Positions 44,865-53,097 of a stretch of DNA of 64,000 nt are shown here, piece after piece. The stretch comes from Mumia flava (GTDB lineage: Bacteria; Actinomycetota; Actinomycetes; Propionibacteriales; Nocardioidaceae), in NCBI RefSeq assembly GCF_002797495.1, contig NZ_PGEZ01000002.1:682001-746000 (forward strand), given 5' to 3'. Position numbers and translations under genes: made by a program. Under the pieces are notes generated by a model. The model was not told the origin of the DNA, searched no databases, and saw only the letters and a list, made by a program, of their open reading frames with translations. The first letter of the stretch is position 1, and each line of letters begins with the position of its first letter.

Positions 44865-45395
44865 GCCGGTCGTCATCGACGCCGGCCCGGCGCTCAACTT
44901 CTTCGCCACGAACAGCGAACGCCTGATGTTCAGCGTCGTCGGCCAGATCGCCGTGCCCGAGACCGTGGTGGGCGAGTTGCTCGGGAAGGCGCGACTTCCG
45001 CGGTTCGCGCATGCGGAGAAGGTGTGGCGCAAAGTCCAGCCGACGAAGCTGGTTGAGGTCCTCGATGACGATCCCGACGACGACGCTCTTGACCGGGCGG
45101 TCCGCCGTCTGAGCAGCATGCCGATCGAGCAGAGACTGCGCCATCCCAAGGACGCCGGCGAAACCATGGTGATCGCACATGGTGTCGTCCGTGCCGAAGC
45201 GGGCGCCGACATCGTGCTGCTCATCGATGACGGAGGCGGTCTCGACCTCGCCGCGCGCGAGGCCGCCCGCCTGCAGAGGCTGGCGAGGTCGGATGACCGT
45301 ACGGGCGCCTCCGCGAATGCGACGACGGCTTGCCTCCGATCGGGGCGACGGACCTGCTGTCGGCGGGAGTCTGGCAGTCTCCGCCGGATTCATGA
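44857..45395 (+). pseudogene. PIN-like predicted toxin gene, probably frameshifted near its 3' end
   Basis: From the ATG at 44857 the frame gives MGEPVVIDAGPALNFF, a PIN-like start with Asp8, followed by VVGQIAVPETVVGELLGKAR and DAGETMVIAHGVVRAEAGAD. After about LQRLARSDD (45295) the frame becomes Arg/Ser-rich and runs to 45471, overlapping the convergent HTH gene by 82 bases. In another frame, 45300-45395 reads YGRLRECDDGLPPIGATDLL then SAGVWQSPPDS and a stop next to the HTH stop. That is far more protein-like, so an internal deletion or indel around 45290-45300 has probably broken the gene. An ATG at 44851 is an alternative start. Gene loss would leave an antitoxin pair without toxin. Confidence 0.7.
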
Positions 45396-45686
45396 ACGGT
45401 CCAGCGGCTCCGGAATGTCGGCCCGTTGCGCAAGTGACAGGTCGGCGTCTCGACCGAGCGCCCAGAGGTAGTCGGCGAGCGTGTTCACTCGCACGTTGCC
45501 GTCCCCGCGGAACACCTGAGTGACCGCGGACTTCCGAACGCCCAGCTTTGCCGCCAGCTCGGTCTTCGACATGCCGCTCTCTTCCAGAGCCTGATGGAGC
45601 AGCTTCAGGGCTTCGCACCTGAGGCGTGCCGCAGCGAGATCTCGGGCGCCGTCAGGGACCGACGTGATCCTGTCGCGGAGGGTCAT
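45390..45686 (-). CDS. Small XRE/HigA-like HTH regulator
   Basis: This 98-aa protein has a helix-turn-helix in its centre (SKTELAAKLGVRKSAVTQVF) and TLADYLWALGRDADLSLAQR behind it, like HigA-type antitoxins and small XRE regulators. A perfect dyad (45712-45729) lies 26 bases upstream and is a good autoregulatory operator. No toxin gene adjoins it in the same direction, so it is either an orphan antitoxin or a local regulator of the island. It follows the GIY-YIG gene by 70 bases. Confidence 0.88.
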   Translation of the reverse strand: MTLRDRITSVPDGARDLAAARLRCEALKLLHQALEESGMSKTELAAKLGVRKSAVTQVFRGDGNVRVNTLADYLWALGRDADLSLAQRADIPEPLDRS

Positions 45687-45711
45687 CCCGGCACGGTGAC
45701 ACGACGAGGGT

Positions 45712-45729
45712 GTTCAGTCAAGACTGAAC
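45712..45729. promoter_or_regulatory. Perfect palindrome upstream of the small HTH gene
   Basis: GTTCAGTC and GACTGAAC are exact inverse copies with a two-base spacer (AA). The dyad lies between the GIY-YIG stop and the HTH start on the same strand, 26 bases before the ATG. It is the likely binding site of that HTH protein. Confidence 0.7.
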
Positions 45730-45756
45730 TGATTGGCCTGGCTGATGGTTCAGAGC

Positions 45757-46686
45757 TCATGGCTCGACAAGGCCGCGACGTTCCCATTCACCGTAGGTGG
45801 CACCGTCCTCGGCGATCCACGACTGCCGCCCGTTGCAGGAGCGCCCAGTAGCGATCGCGCCCGCCGTCGACGGCGAGCCGAAGGGGATGTCGCGGGTCAC
45901 CGTGGCAGGGGTCACTGTCGCATCAATCGCGCCGTCTTCGCGGAGCTTCTTGTGAATCGCTTCGTACCCCGCGTACGCGGCCGCGGTCGAGGATGCATAC
46001 GAGGCCTTGGCTCGGATGGACGAAGCAACCAGGGAGCCCGCCAGGAGAGTGAACTCGCCGTCGATCTCCTGGGCCCGCGCCTCGACCCCTGCGCGCGGCA
46101 CCGTCAGGGTGAAGAGCGGCGAGCGCGGGATGGAGCTCGCGACGGGCTCAGCCTCCGCGCTACCGCCGAGCGCCTTTCGGCCGCGCAGCACGTTGACGCC
46201 GAGGACCGGCAGGACGATCTTCAGGTACGCAATGAACTCGTCCATGTCCGAGACGTCGGCCTCGGGAAGCCGGGGAGGGTCTGGTGTGGTCCCGTTCTCG
46301 AGCGTGCATCGCGCAGCATCAGACGCGAGGGCGATGAGACGAGCTTCGAGATAACGGGCGTGGGCCTTGGTGAGGTTCTCGTCCTTCGACAAGATCAGAA
46401 CGGCACGATCCCAGAAGTCCTTGCCGCGACCGCTCGCGTGCTCGCGCAACCTGGCGCCGATCACGTCCGCCTCGCCGACGTAGCACCGCAGCCCTCCGAC
46501 CGCCTCGGGATCATCGCCGAGCAGGAGGTACGCGCCGGTTCGCGCGGCTTCGTCGCGTCTCAGGACAACGCCGAGGTCGGATCGCGGCGCCTGCACGATC
46601 TTCCCGGTCCAGTTGATGATCTCGGCGGTCGTGAGCCCACCGGCTGTGCCGTCCGCCAGGAAGAGCCGGACCTGCTTCCCCGCCAT
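45757..46686 (-). CDS. GIY-YIG nuclease-like protein with C-terminal DUF4357
   Basis: This 309-aa protein has a GIY-YIG-like N-terminal half (TGAYLLLGDDPEAVGGLRCY, VGEADVIGARLREHASGRGK, FWDRAVLILSKDENLTKAHA) and ends in a DUF4357 domain (GQRSW-like NGRQSWIAEDGATYGEWERR). The first tyrosine of GIY appears as AYLLLG and the second as CYVGEA. Members of this type often accompany type I restriction genes; the exact role is not established. The ATG shares one base with the hsdS stop (TGATG), so it is the last gene of the M/S operon. Confidence 0.88.
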   Translation of the reverse strand: MAGKQVRLFLADGTAGGLTTAEIINWTGKIVQAPRSDLGVVLRRDEAARTGAYLLLGDDPEAVGGLRCYVGEADVIGARLREHASGRGKDFWDRAVLILSKDENLTKAHARYLEARLIALASDAARCTLENGTTPDPPRLPEADVSDMDEFIAYLKIVLPVLGVNVLRGRKALGGSAEAEPVASSIPRSPLFTLTVPRAGVEARAQEIDGEFTLLAGSLVASSIRAKASYASSTAAAYAGYEAIHKKLREDGAIDATVTPATVTRDIPFGSPSTAGAIATGRSCNGRQSWIAEDGATYGEWERRGLVEP

Positions 46687-47894
46687 CAGACGACCTCCTC
46701 GACTTGCTGGATCGCGTCGCGCACGCGGAGGCGGCCCGACATCAGCTGAGGCAACAACGTGTCTCGCAGTTCGGCGAGGGTGCGGTTCTCTTCGATCGCA
46801 GAGGACGCGCGCTCGTGCAGCCCAGCCGCGTACGTCTGAAACGCGTGCATCGTCGAGTTGTCTGCGAGCCGGACGGGGAGAAGCTTGAACCGCCCCCTGC
46901 TCAACTCGAGGAACGTTGCGCCATTTGCGTGGGCGACGAAGTCATCGACGCGGGAACGCATCTCGTGGAAGATCCACATCGACACGTCCGGGTCATGGGG
47001 CTGCACGACGATGAAGCCTTGATTGACGCTCGTGGGGTGCTCCGCAATTGCGAACGCACCGATCGTCGCTCGTGACGTCATGAGGATCGAGCCTGCGGGG
47101 TACAGCTTCGATGAACACGCGCCGAGCCCGCTCTCGGTAATCCTCCGTGCCGTGTCGAACAGGTACGGGCCCACGAGCCCTGTGACGTCAGTAGGCGTTG
47201 CCCATCGGACGTCCCCGCCCCAGTACTCCTCGATCTTCGTCTTCGGCGTACCACCTCCACCCACCTCGGCCACGTCGCCAAAGGTCGCGGGGCCCAAGTT
47301 CGCATGTTGCACCTGCCTATCGAACTGCGCGGAAGCGACTGAGTCCGCTGTAGCAGCGACGGTGGTGTTGGCGGCGATCTTGTCGTCGAGGGCGCCGAGC
47401 ACCTCAGCGATCGCCTGCTGCTCGGGGAGGGGTGGGACAGCCAGACGAAGCCGCTTAAGGTCCGAGAGGTTGAGTGTCGCCTGCACTGTCGTGTTGAGCG
47501 CAGAATGAAGCTGGGTCTGAACCGCGGGAGCCTGCAGCGCGTACGCAAGCCATCTCGTCACGACATGCGCAGGACGCAGCACGGCAATCGCACGCGCTAC
47601 GTTCCACCCTCGGAGCGAGTCGGGCACTACTGCGACTTCCCCCACGGTGCCGACGAGTGAGACCAAAACCTCACCACCGCCAAGCCTCGTTCGGTCGTGC
47701 TTTGCCTCAATACCATTCGCAACTCTTAGGGGGTCCCCAGCGTTTATGGCTCCGCCCCGAAGGTCCTTCACCCGCAAGATCGGAACACCTTGTTCGTCGT
47801 GTGCTCCGGGTTGGACGATCCCGTAGGTAGCCTGCCCGTCGCGAAGAAGGCTACAGAGTTCTACTGTCGACCAGCCTGCCTTCACCTCCCTCAC
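46686..47894 (-). CDS. hsdS: Type I restriction specificity subunit HsdS
   Basis: This 402-aa subunit chooses the DNA target. It has two target-recognition domains, each followed by a conserved helix: first LKRLRLAVPPLPEQQAIAEV with LGALDDKIAANTTV, second ELSRGRFKLLPVRLADNSTM with RTLAELRDTLLPQLMSGRL. The first domain includes VPILRVKDLRGGAINAGDPL and the second FGDVAEVGGGGTPKTKIEEY. The GTG start (47892-47894) overlaps the hsdM stop. The DNA of this gene is visibly poorer in GC than its neighbours around 47640-47800, as expected for exchangeable recognition domains. Confidence 0.95.
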   Translation of the reverse strand: MREVKAGWSTVELCSLLRDGQATYGIVQPGAHDEQGVPILRVKDLRGGAINAGDPLRVANGIEAKHDRTRLGGGEVLVSLVGTVGEVAVVPDSLRGWNVARAIAVLRPAHVVTRWLAYALQAPAVQTQLHSALNTTVQATLNLSDLKRLRLAVPPLPEQQAIAEVLGALDDKIAANTTVAATADSVASAQFDRQVQHANLGPATFGDVAEVGGGGTPKTKIEEYWGGDVRWATPTDVTGLVGPYLFDTARRITESGLGACSSKLYPAGSILMTSRATIGAFAIAEHPTSVNQGFIVVQPHDPDVSMWIFHEMRSRVDDFVAHANGATFLELSRGRFKLLPVRLADNSTMHAFQTYAAGLHERASSAIEENRTLAELRDTLLPQLMSGRLRVRDAIQQVEEVV

Positions 47895-49522
47895 GACACA
47901 CGTCCCAACTGCTCGCGGACGACCGCTGCCAGGCGGGCGGACTCGTCGAACTGCGCCTCGAGCTCCTTCGTCAGCCGCGCGATCTTCTCCTCGATCGGCT
48001 CGCCGTCGTCCTCGACCTCCGCAGCCCCGACATAACGCCCGGGCGTCAGCGCGTAGTCGGCCGTCTTGATGTCGGCCAGGCTCGCGGACTTGCAGAAGCC
48101 CGGCACGTCCTCGTACGCGATCCCTCGCTCAGTGGCCGACCGCGTCCCCCGCCAAGCGTGGTAGGTGTCGGCGATCCGGGCGATGTCGTCGTCGGACAGC
48201 CAGCGCTCGGCGCGATCGACCAAGTACCCCAGCTCGCGCGCATCGATGAAGAGCACCTCGCCACTGCGGTCGACCGCACCCTGCCGCCCGGGGGCCTTGT
48301 CCTTCGCGAAGAACCACACGCACACCGGGATGCCGGTGCTGCGGAACAGCTGTGTCGGCAGCGCAACCATGCAGGACACAAGATCCGCTTCGACGAGCTG
48401 GGCGCGGATCTTGCCCTCGCCACCGGAGTTCGAGGACATCGACCCGTTCGCCATCACGACGCCGGCTCGGCCGTCCGGAGCGAGCTTGGACAGGATGTGC
48501 TGGATCCACGCGTAGTTCGCGTTGGTCGCCGGCGGCACGCCGTACCGCCAGCGTGCGTCGTCCTCGTTGCGCACCCAGTCCTTGATGTTGAACGGCGGGT
48601 TCGCCATCACGACGTCGGCGCCGTTCGCCCCGCTCAGGTCCGGGTGGATGTCGCGCGCGAAGGTGTCCTGCCACCGCGAGCCGAGGTTGGCCGCGAGCCC
48701 GTGGATGGCGAGGTTCATCTTCGCCATCTTCCAGGTGCGCTCGTTGAACTCCTGCCCGTAGACCGAGATCGCCGTCCGGTCGCGGTCGTGCGCCTCGAGG
48801 AACTTCTCGGTCTGCACGAACATGCCGCCGGACCCACAGCACGGGTCGTACACCCGGCCGCTGCTCGGCTCCAGCACCTCGACGAGGACTCGCACGACCG
48901 ACTTGGGCGTGTAGAACTCGCCGCCACGCTTGCCCTCCGCCCGGGCGAACCGCTCGAGGAAGTACTCGTACACCTCCCCCAGCAGGTCCCGCGCCTTGGT
49001 CGCGCCGTCCCCATGGAAGCGCGCGCCGTTGAGCAGGTCGATCAGCTCGCCGAGCCGCTTCTGGTCGACGTTGTCCTTGTTGTAGATCGTGGGGAGCGTG
49101 CCGTTGAGCGAGTCGTTGCCGCGCATCAGCGCATCCATGGCCTCGTCGATGAGCTGACCGACGGGCTTGCCAAGCACACCGCCGGACGGCGCCAGGCCCT
49201 TCGCGTTCTGCGCGAGGTAGCCCCATCGGGCCGACTCCGGCACCCAGAACACGCCGTGCCCCGTGTACTCGTCGGTGTCGTCGATCAGCTGCGCGACCTG
49301 GTCCTCGTCGAGACCCTCGGCCTCCAGCTCGGCAGCGAGCGCGATCCGCCGCTCGTCGAACGCGTCGGAGACGTACTTCAGGAACACCAGCCCGAGGACG
49401 ACGTCCTTGTACTGCGCGGCGTCCATCGAACCGCGTAGCTTGTCGGCCGCCTTCCAGAGCAGATCCTGCAGCTCCTTGACCGTCGACGGTGCACTCGGCG
49501 TCGCCGCTCGCTTCTTCGCCAT
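47891..49522 (-). CDS. hsdM: Type I restriction DNA methyltransferase subunit HsdM
   Basis: This 543-aa N6-adenine methyltransferase has an HsdM N-terminal helical domain (LQDLLWKAADKLRGSMDAAQ; VLGLVFLKYVSDAFDERR). The methylase core has motif I VYDPCCGSGGM at 224-234 and catalytic NPPF at 308-311 in DVVMANPPFNIKDW. FYTPKSVVRVLVEVLEP is the usual lead-in. The ATG at 49520-49522 follows the preceding gene by two bases. It forms M2S complexes with HsdS and supplies the modification arm for HsdR. Confidence 0.97.
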   Translation of the reverse strand: MAKKRAATPSAPSTVKELQDLLWKAADKLRGSMDAAQYKDVVLGLVFLKYVSDAFDERRIALAAELEAEGLDEDQVAQLIDDTDEYTGHGVFWVPESARWGYLAQNAKGLAPSGGVLGKPVGQLIDEAMDALMRGNDSLNGTLPTIYNKDNVDQKRLGELIDLLNGARFHGDGATKARDLLGEVYEYFLERFARAEGKRGGEFYTPKSVVRVLVEVLEPSSGRVYDPCCGSGGMFVQTEKFLEAHDRDRTAISVYGQEFNERTWKMAKMNLAIHGLAANLGSRWQDTFARDIHPDLSGANGADVVMANPPFNIKDWVRNEDDARWRYGVPPATNANYAWIQHILSKLAPDGRAGVVMANGSMSSNSGGEGKIRAQLVEADLVSCMVALPTQLFRSTGIPVCVWFFAKDKAPGRQGAVDRSGEVLFIDARELGYLVDRAERWLSDDDIARIADTYHAWRGTRSATERGIAYEDVPGFCKSASLADIKTADYALTPGRYVGAAEVEDDGEPIEEKIARLTKELEAQFDESARLAAVVREQLGRVS

Positions 49523-49524
49523 CC

Positions 49525-51600
49525 TCAACCCTCTTCCTCGAACCTGATGCTCATGCTGCCGTCCGACGGCGTCGCCTCGCCGGCGATCTCCAACGACACC
49601 GTCCCCGACGTCACGCCGTCGACCAATCGCGCCGACAGCCCGTCCAGGCGCCGCGCCTGCTCCCGCGCGGCCTCGCGCGACGTACGCACCGCCGCGAGCG
49701 TACTCGCGAGCGCCGACCGTTCTGCCTCCGCGACACGGCGAAGGCGCCACTGCCGCCATGCGCGGGCGCTCGGCGGCTGCTCGTTGATGTCCACCGCCAC
49801 GATCTCCGCGTGCAGCCCAGCGGGATCGGCAGGATCAACCCGCAGAACCCTTGCAGGCGCCATCACAACCGACGACCCCTCGTCATCGACGATCGCGGCC
49901 GGACGCGGCGCCGTACAGAAGATGACGTCACCCGGCTCGGTGAGTCCAGCCGATGGGTACGAAGCAGCGAGGACCAGCGCTGCGATCGCACGGACTCCCG
50001 GCCGTCGTACGCCCATGACCTCATCGGGTCCGATCACTCGCAGACCACCGCCGACACCCCCGAGGTCCTCCTCTGCGAGGCGCGTGCCGGGAACCACCCG
50101 CAGGTGACGGCCGTCGAGCGCATCCGTGACCTTGATCGGTCGCAAGCCGCGCCCCGACCCCGTCCGCATCCCCGGCGCCATGGGGGCAGACAGGTCCGCC
50201 AGCCCGCCGTACGCAGCCTGGAGACCGCGTGCAGCCTCGACGATGTCGGTCATGCGGAGAGGTCGGCCCGCAGCGGCGTCGGTCAACCGGCGGGCCGACA
50301 GCAGCGAGCGGAGCGGCACCGGGTTCAGGTACGTGTACGCGTGCCGCCGCGCAAGGTCGACGTCGGCGGTGGCCGCAACAATGACGTCAGTCACGAGCTC
50401 ATCGATCGTCGTCGCGTCGATCGGATCATCGGACAGGTCCACGGTCCAACAGACGTCCTCGGCGACGCCTGCCCGAAGGTCCGGTGCGCCCAGCACGTAC
50501 AGCGCTAGTGCCTGTCGCGAGCGAGCAGTCACCAGCCCCGCCGGAAGCCGGACGATCGCCCGGACACGGCCACCGCGCAGCAGCGCGGACCGGGTCTGCT
50601 CGGCCGAACCACCCGACGCATCGGTCAGGGCCGACGCGGGACCGACGACCACCGCACGCTGCGTGTCGTCCATCTGCAGGACGATCTGATCGAGCGCATC
50701 CACGACCTCGGCAACTGTCATCCGCGGACGACCGGGCGCTGGAAGCTGAGTCACGATCGTCGACTCCGGAGCGGCGACGAACTCCCCGTCCGCGCTGACG
50801 TCGAGCTCGCTGCGCGCGGCGCCGTGGGTGAGCATGCGCCGGCGTACGAGCCGCTCGGCGCGTCCCTCCCCCGACGGGATCACGACCTCGGCCGGACCAC
50901 GCTCCCCGTGCTCGGCGAGCACCGCCACCAGCAGGTCGCTCGAGCCAGGACGCGGGTCGACGTACGTCGCCGAACCGTCAAGCCGCGCATTCACACCGAC
51001 CGCGACCCGGGCGACGAGGGTCGCGATCTCCGGCTGGAGCGCGACTGCGACGTGCTCGTCGAGGCTGCTGCGGAAACGATCCGCCATCAGGATCTCGAAC
51101 GCCGCGGCAGGCGACAGCGCGGCATCCGCGCGCTGCACGGCGGCGTCGATGATTACCGGGAGACGCTCGCCCACCTGCTCGAGCTCACGGAATATCGCGG
51201 CATCGTCCGGGTCCTGTTCGTCGGCCAGGTCGAGCAGCTCCTCGGCGTCGAGCTCTCGAAGATCGTCGGGCACGGTCGCGAGCAGGCACAGGACCGCCGT
51301 CAACGCATCGAAGACCAGCGGATCGTCGTGCGGCGCGTCGCGGTCGATCCCGTACGCCGTGATCTCGTCGGCCGCGTCCGGGTTGTTGCCGCGCCCGGTG
51401 TCGCGCAGCCACGCGGCGATCTCGTCTGCGACGAACAGATCCTGCTGGCCACGGCGCTCGTACGCCGCGGGAAAGGGGTACGAGCTGGCGGCGCTGCGTG
51501 ACCGCCACATCGAGACGACCGGTCGCTGCACTCGGGTGACAGCGGCGATCTCCGGCATGCCGACGAGCCTCGGCGTACGCCCGCTCTCCTCAATCGACAT
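49525..51600 (-). CDS. Methylase-like protein with decayed motifs and HsdS-like C-terminus
   Basis: This 691-aa protein heads the hsdM/S operon. Residues 12-65 look like a helix-turn-helix (MPEIAAVTRVQRPVVSMWRS). The middle resembles the HsdM core: TYVDPRPGSSDLLVAVLAEH (214 onward) stands where HsdM has DPCCGSGGM; TIVTQLPAPGRP (281 onward) stands where NPPF should be; GRVRAIVRLPAGLVTARSRQ follows as in HsdM. Both catalytic motifs are lost, so methylation is unlikely. The C-terminal part (about 430-690: GLTEPGDVIFCTAPRPAAIV and a long helix SARLVDGVTSGTVSLEIAG) resembles one half of HsdS. It may be a regulator or an alternative scaffold. Domain similarity is by eye. Confidence 0.8.
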   Translation of the reverse strand: MSIEESGRTPRLVGMPEIAAVTRVQRPVVSMWRSRSAASSYPFPAAYERRGQQDLFVADEIAAWLRDTGRGNNPDAADEITAYGIDRDAPHDDPLVFDALTAVLCLLATVPDDLRELDAEELLDLADEQDPDDAAIFRELEQVGERLPVIIDAAVQRADAALSPAAAFEILMADRFRSSLDEHVAVALQPEIATLVARVAVGVNARLDGSATYVDPRPGSSDLLVAVLAEHGERGPAEVVIPSGEGRAERLVRRRMLTHGAARSELDVSADGEFVAAPESTIVTQLPAPGRPRMTVAEVVDALDQIVLQMDDTQRAVVVGPASALTDASGGSAEQTRSALLRGGRVRAIVRLPAGLVTARSRQALALYVLGAPDLRAGVAEDVCWTVDLSDDPIDATTIDELVTDVIVAATADVDLARRHAYTYLNPVPLRSLLSARRLTDAAAGRPLRMTDIVEAARGLQAAYGGLADLSAPMAPGMRTGSGRGLRPIKVTDALDGRHLRVVPGTRLAEEDLGGVGGGLRVIGPDEVMGVRRPGVRAIAALVLAASYPSAGLTEPGDVIFCTAPRPAAIVDDEGSSVVMAPARVLRVDPADPAGLHAEIVAVDINEQPPSARAWRQWRLRRVAEAERSALASTLAAVRTSREAAREQARRLDGLSARLVDGVTSGTVSLEIAGEATPSDGSMSIRFEEEG

Positions 51601-51666
51601 GCACAGTCCCCTTTCTGATCGGTGATGTGACCGTACCGAAGAACGTCGTGATGCGGCTGCTGACCT

Positions 51667-51684
51667 TGATAACCCGTCTTATCG
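51667..51684. promoter_or_regulatory. Dyad upstream of the hsdM/S operon, related to the hsdR site
   Basis: TGATAACCCGTCTTATCG has inverted arms GATAA and TTATC separated by six bases. It shares TGATAACCCG with the palindrome upstream of hsdR and lies at a similar distance (67 bases) from its gene start. The lipoprotein gene is divergent on the other side. Confidence 0.55.
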
Positions 51685-51811
51685 CACTTCACGTGCTGAC
51701 CCGCGAACAGCGGCCGTACGGTCCTGTCCGGCGTCGCGAGTCCATCTCGGGGGTTCGCGACGCCGCCACCGTCCACGAACGACGTTCCGCACACAGAACA
51801 GGAGCACGACC

Positions 51812-52468
51812 ATGAAGATTCGTACCTCCCGCCCCGCCATCCTCGTCGCCAGCGCCGTGCTTGGCGTCGTAGCCCTGGCCGGCTGCGCGAGCTCGTCGGA
51901 GACCCCGGACACCACCGAGGCGGCGAAGGAGGCAAAGGACGCCCTTGCGGCCTCCGACGAAGAAACCCCAGAGTCGGAAGGCGACGCCACTGACGACGCG
52001 TCGGACGCACCGCTCGACGGCTCGAACAGCGGCCTCCCGCCGTCACTGGATGCCACGAACGGGCAGAGCGCCCTCTTCGGCGGCCAGTACACCTACGGCG
52101 ACGGGCTGATCGTGAGGGTCGGAAAGCTCAAGCCGTACAGCGTCAGCGACAACTGGCTGCTCGATCACAAGAAGTGGCCGCAGGTGACGTTCCAGGTCAC
52201 CGTATTCAACGGCACCGACGATCGGTACGACCCGTCCGGGATCTACTCGACGGCTTCGTCCGGTGGTCGCGAAGGTGAGGAGATCTTCGACTCGGCGAAC
52301 GGCATCGACGGTACTCCGAGCACCACCCTCCGGCCCGGCAAGAAGGTCTCGTTCGATCTCGCCTATGCCGTCAAGGACGCCGACGACATCGACCTGGAGA
52401 TCTCACCCGGGTACGACGACGACTTCAACGAGTGGGCGCCGATCCTTTTCACCACGAGCGCTTCGTGA
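51812..52468 (+). CDS. Predicted lipoprotein, DUF4352-like
   Basis: This 218-aa protein has a lipoprotein signal peptide ending in the lipobox LAGC, with Cys25 as lipid anchor. A low-complexity acidic linker follows, and a beta-rich domain from about residue 85 (FGGQYTYGDGLIVRVGKLKP; WPQVTFQVTVFNGTDDRYDP; STTLRPGKKVSFDLAYAV). The pattern recalls DUF4352 proteins, immunoglobulin-like domains found on actinobacterial lipoproteins. The ATG at 51812 has an AGGAG site nine bases before it. Its job is unknown; it lies between the restriction island and a small membrane-anchored protein. Confidence 0.85.
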   Translation: MKIRTSRPAILVASAVLGVVALAGCASSSETPDTTEAAKEAKDALAASDEETPESEGDATDDASDAPLDGSNSGLPPSLDATNGQSALFGGQYTYGDGLIVRVGKLKPYSVSDNWLLDHKKWPQVTFQVTVFNGTDDRYDPSGIYSTASSGGREGEEIFDSANGIDGTPSTTLRPGKKVSFDLAYAVKDADDIDLEISPGYDDDFNEWAPILFTTSAS

Positions 52469-52560
52469 CGTGCATCCGGCTCGATTCGTCGAAGCCGGCT
52501 GACACACCTGAGGGGTGGGGAGCCGGTGCGCTCCCCACCCGACACCACAGGGGGGACACC

Positions 52561-53079
52561 ATGAAGGGATCGACCAAGATCCTGGTTGCGATCACGGCGA
52601 TGATCGCGATTGCAGTGCTCGGCGTCGGTGCGTACGTCATCGGCTCGATGGTCCAGACGCAGCGCGCGGAGGTGGCGAAGCAGGAGCGAGCCGCGGCTGA
52701 GCAGGCAGCGCAGCAGGAGGAACGGGAGACGTGCGAAGCCGCGCTCCGCCCCTACCTCCGTGCCCTGCAGGACATCGACGCACGGCTCGATGTCGGCATG
52801 ACCCAAGCCGACTTCGGCGCGGCCGTCGGCGACGCATCCGTCGCGCGCAACCGCGTGGACACGACCGCGCTGTCGTCCTGGTGCTCGGGTGTGCTCGCCG
52901 ATGCCGACCAGGCGCTGACCGCGTACACCACCACGAACTCGGAGTGGAACGACTGCATCTGGAGCTCGTACTGCGACACCGACGACCTCGACCTCCAGGG
53001 TCCGTGGTCCGAAGCGTCGACGCAGCTCACCGGCGCCGCCGCCTCGTTGCGCGACGGCACTCCTGGCACGCCCGGCTAG
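52561..53079 (+). CDS. Small membrane-anchored protein of unknown function
   Basis: This 172-aa protein has an N-terminal hydrophobic segment (ILVAITAMIAIAVLGVGAYV) followed by a charged helix (RAEVAKQERAAAEQAAQQEE) and an exported domain with four cysteines (ETCEAALRPYL, SSWCSGVLAD, NDCIWSSYCDTDDL), which could form two disulfides. AAVGDASVARNRVDTT is part of a helical stretch. I recognise no family. The ATG at 52561 has a good GGGGGGAC site upstream. It is convergent with the predicted nuclease toxin gene, 18 bases from its stop. Confidence 0.85.
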   Translation: MKGSTKILVAITAMIAIAVLGVGAYVIGSMVQTQRAEVAKQERAAAEQAAQQEERETCEAALRPYLRALQDIDARLDVGMTQADFGAAVGDASVARNRVDTTALSSWCSGVLADADQALTAYTTTNSEWNDCIWSSYCDTDDLDLQGPWSEASTQLTGAAASLRDGTPGTPG

Positions 53080-53097
53080 TGGGCAGATCTCGTCGTG

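Noticed and set aside
52561-53079. Immunity protein for the neighbouring GH-E nuclease
   Set aside because: It is encoded on the opposite strand, is convergent rather than co-transcribed, and has an exported cysteine-containing domain. Immunity to a nuclease is usually cytosolic.
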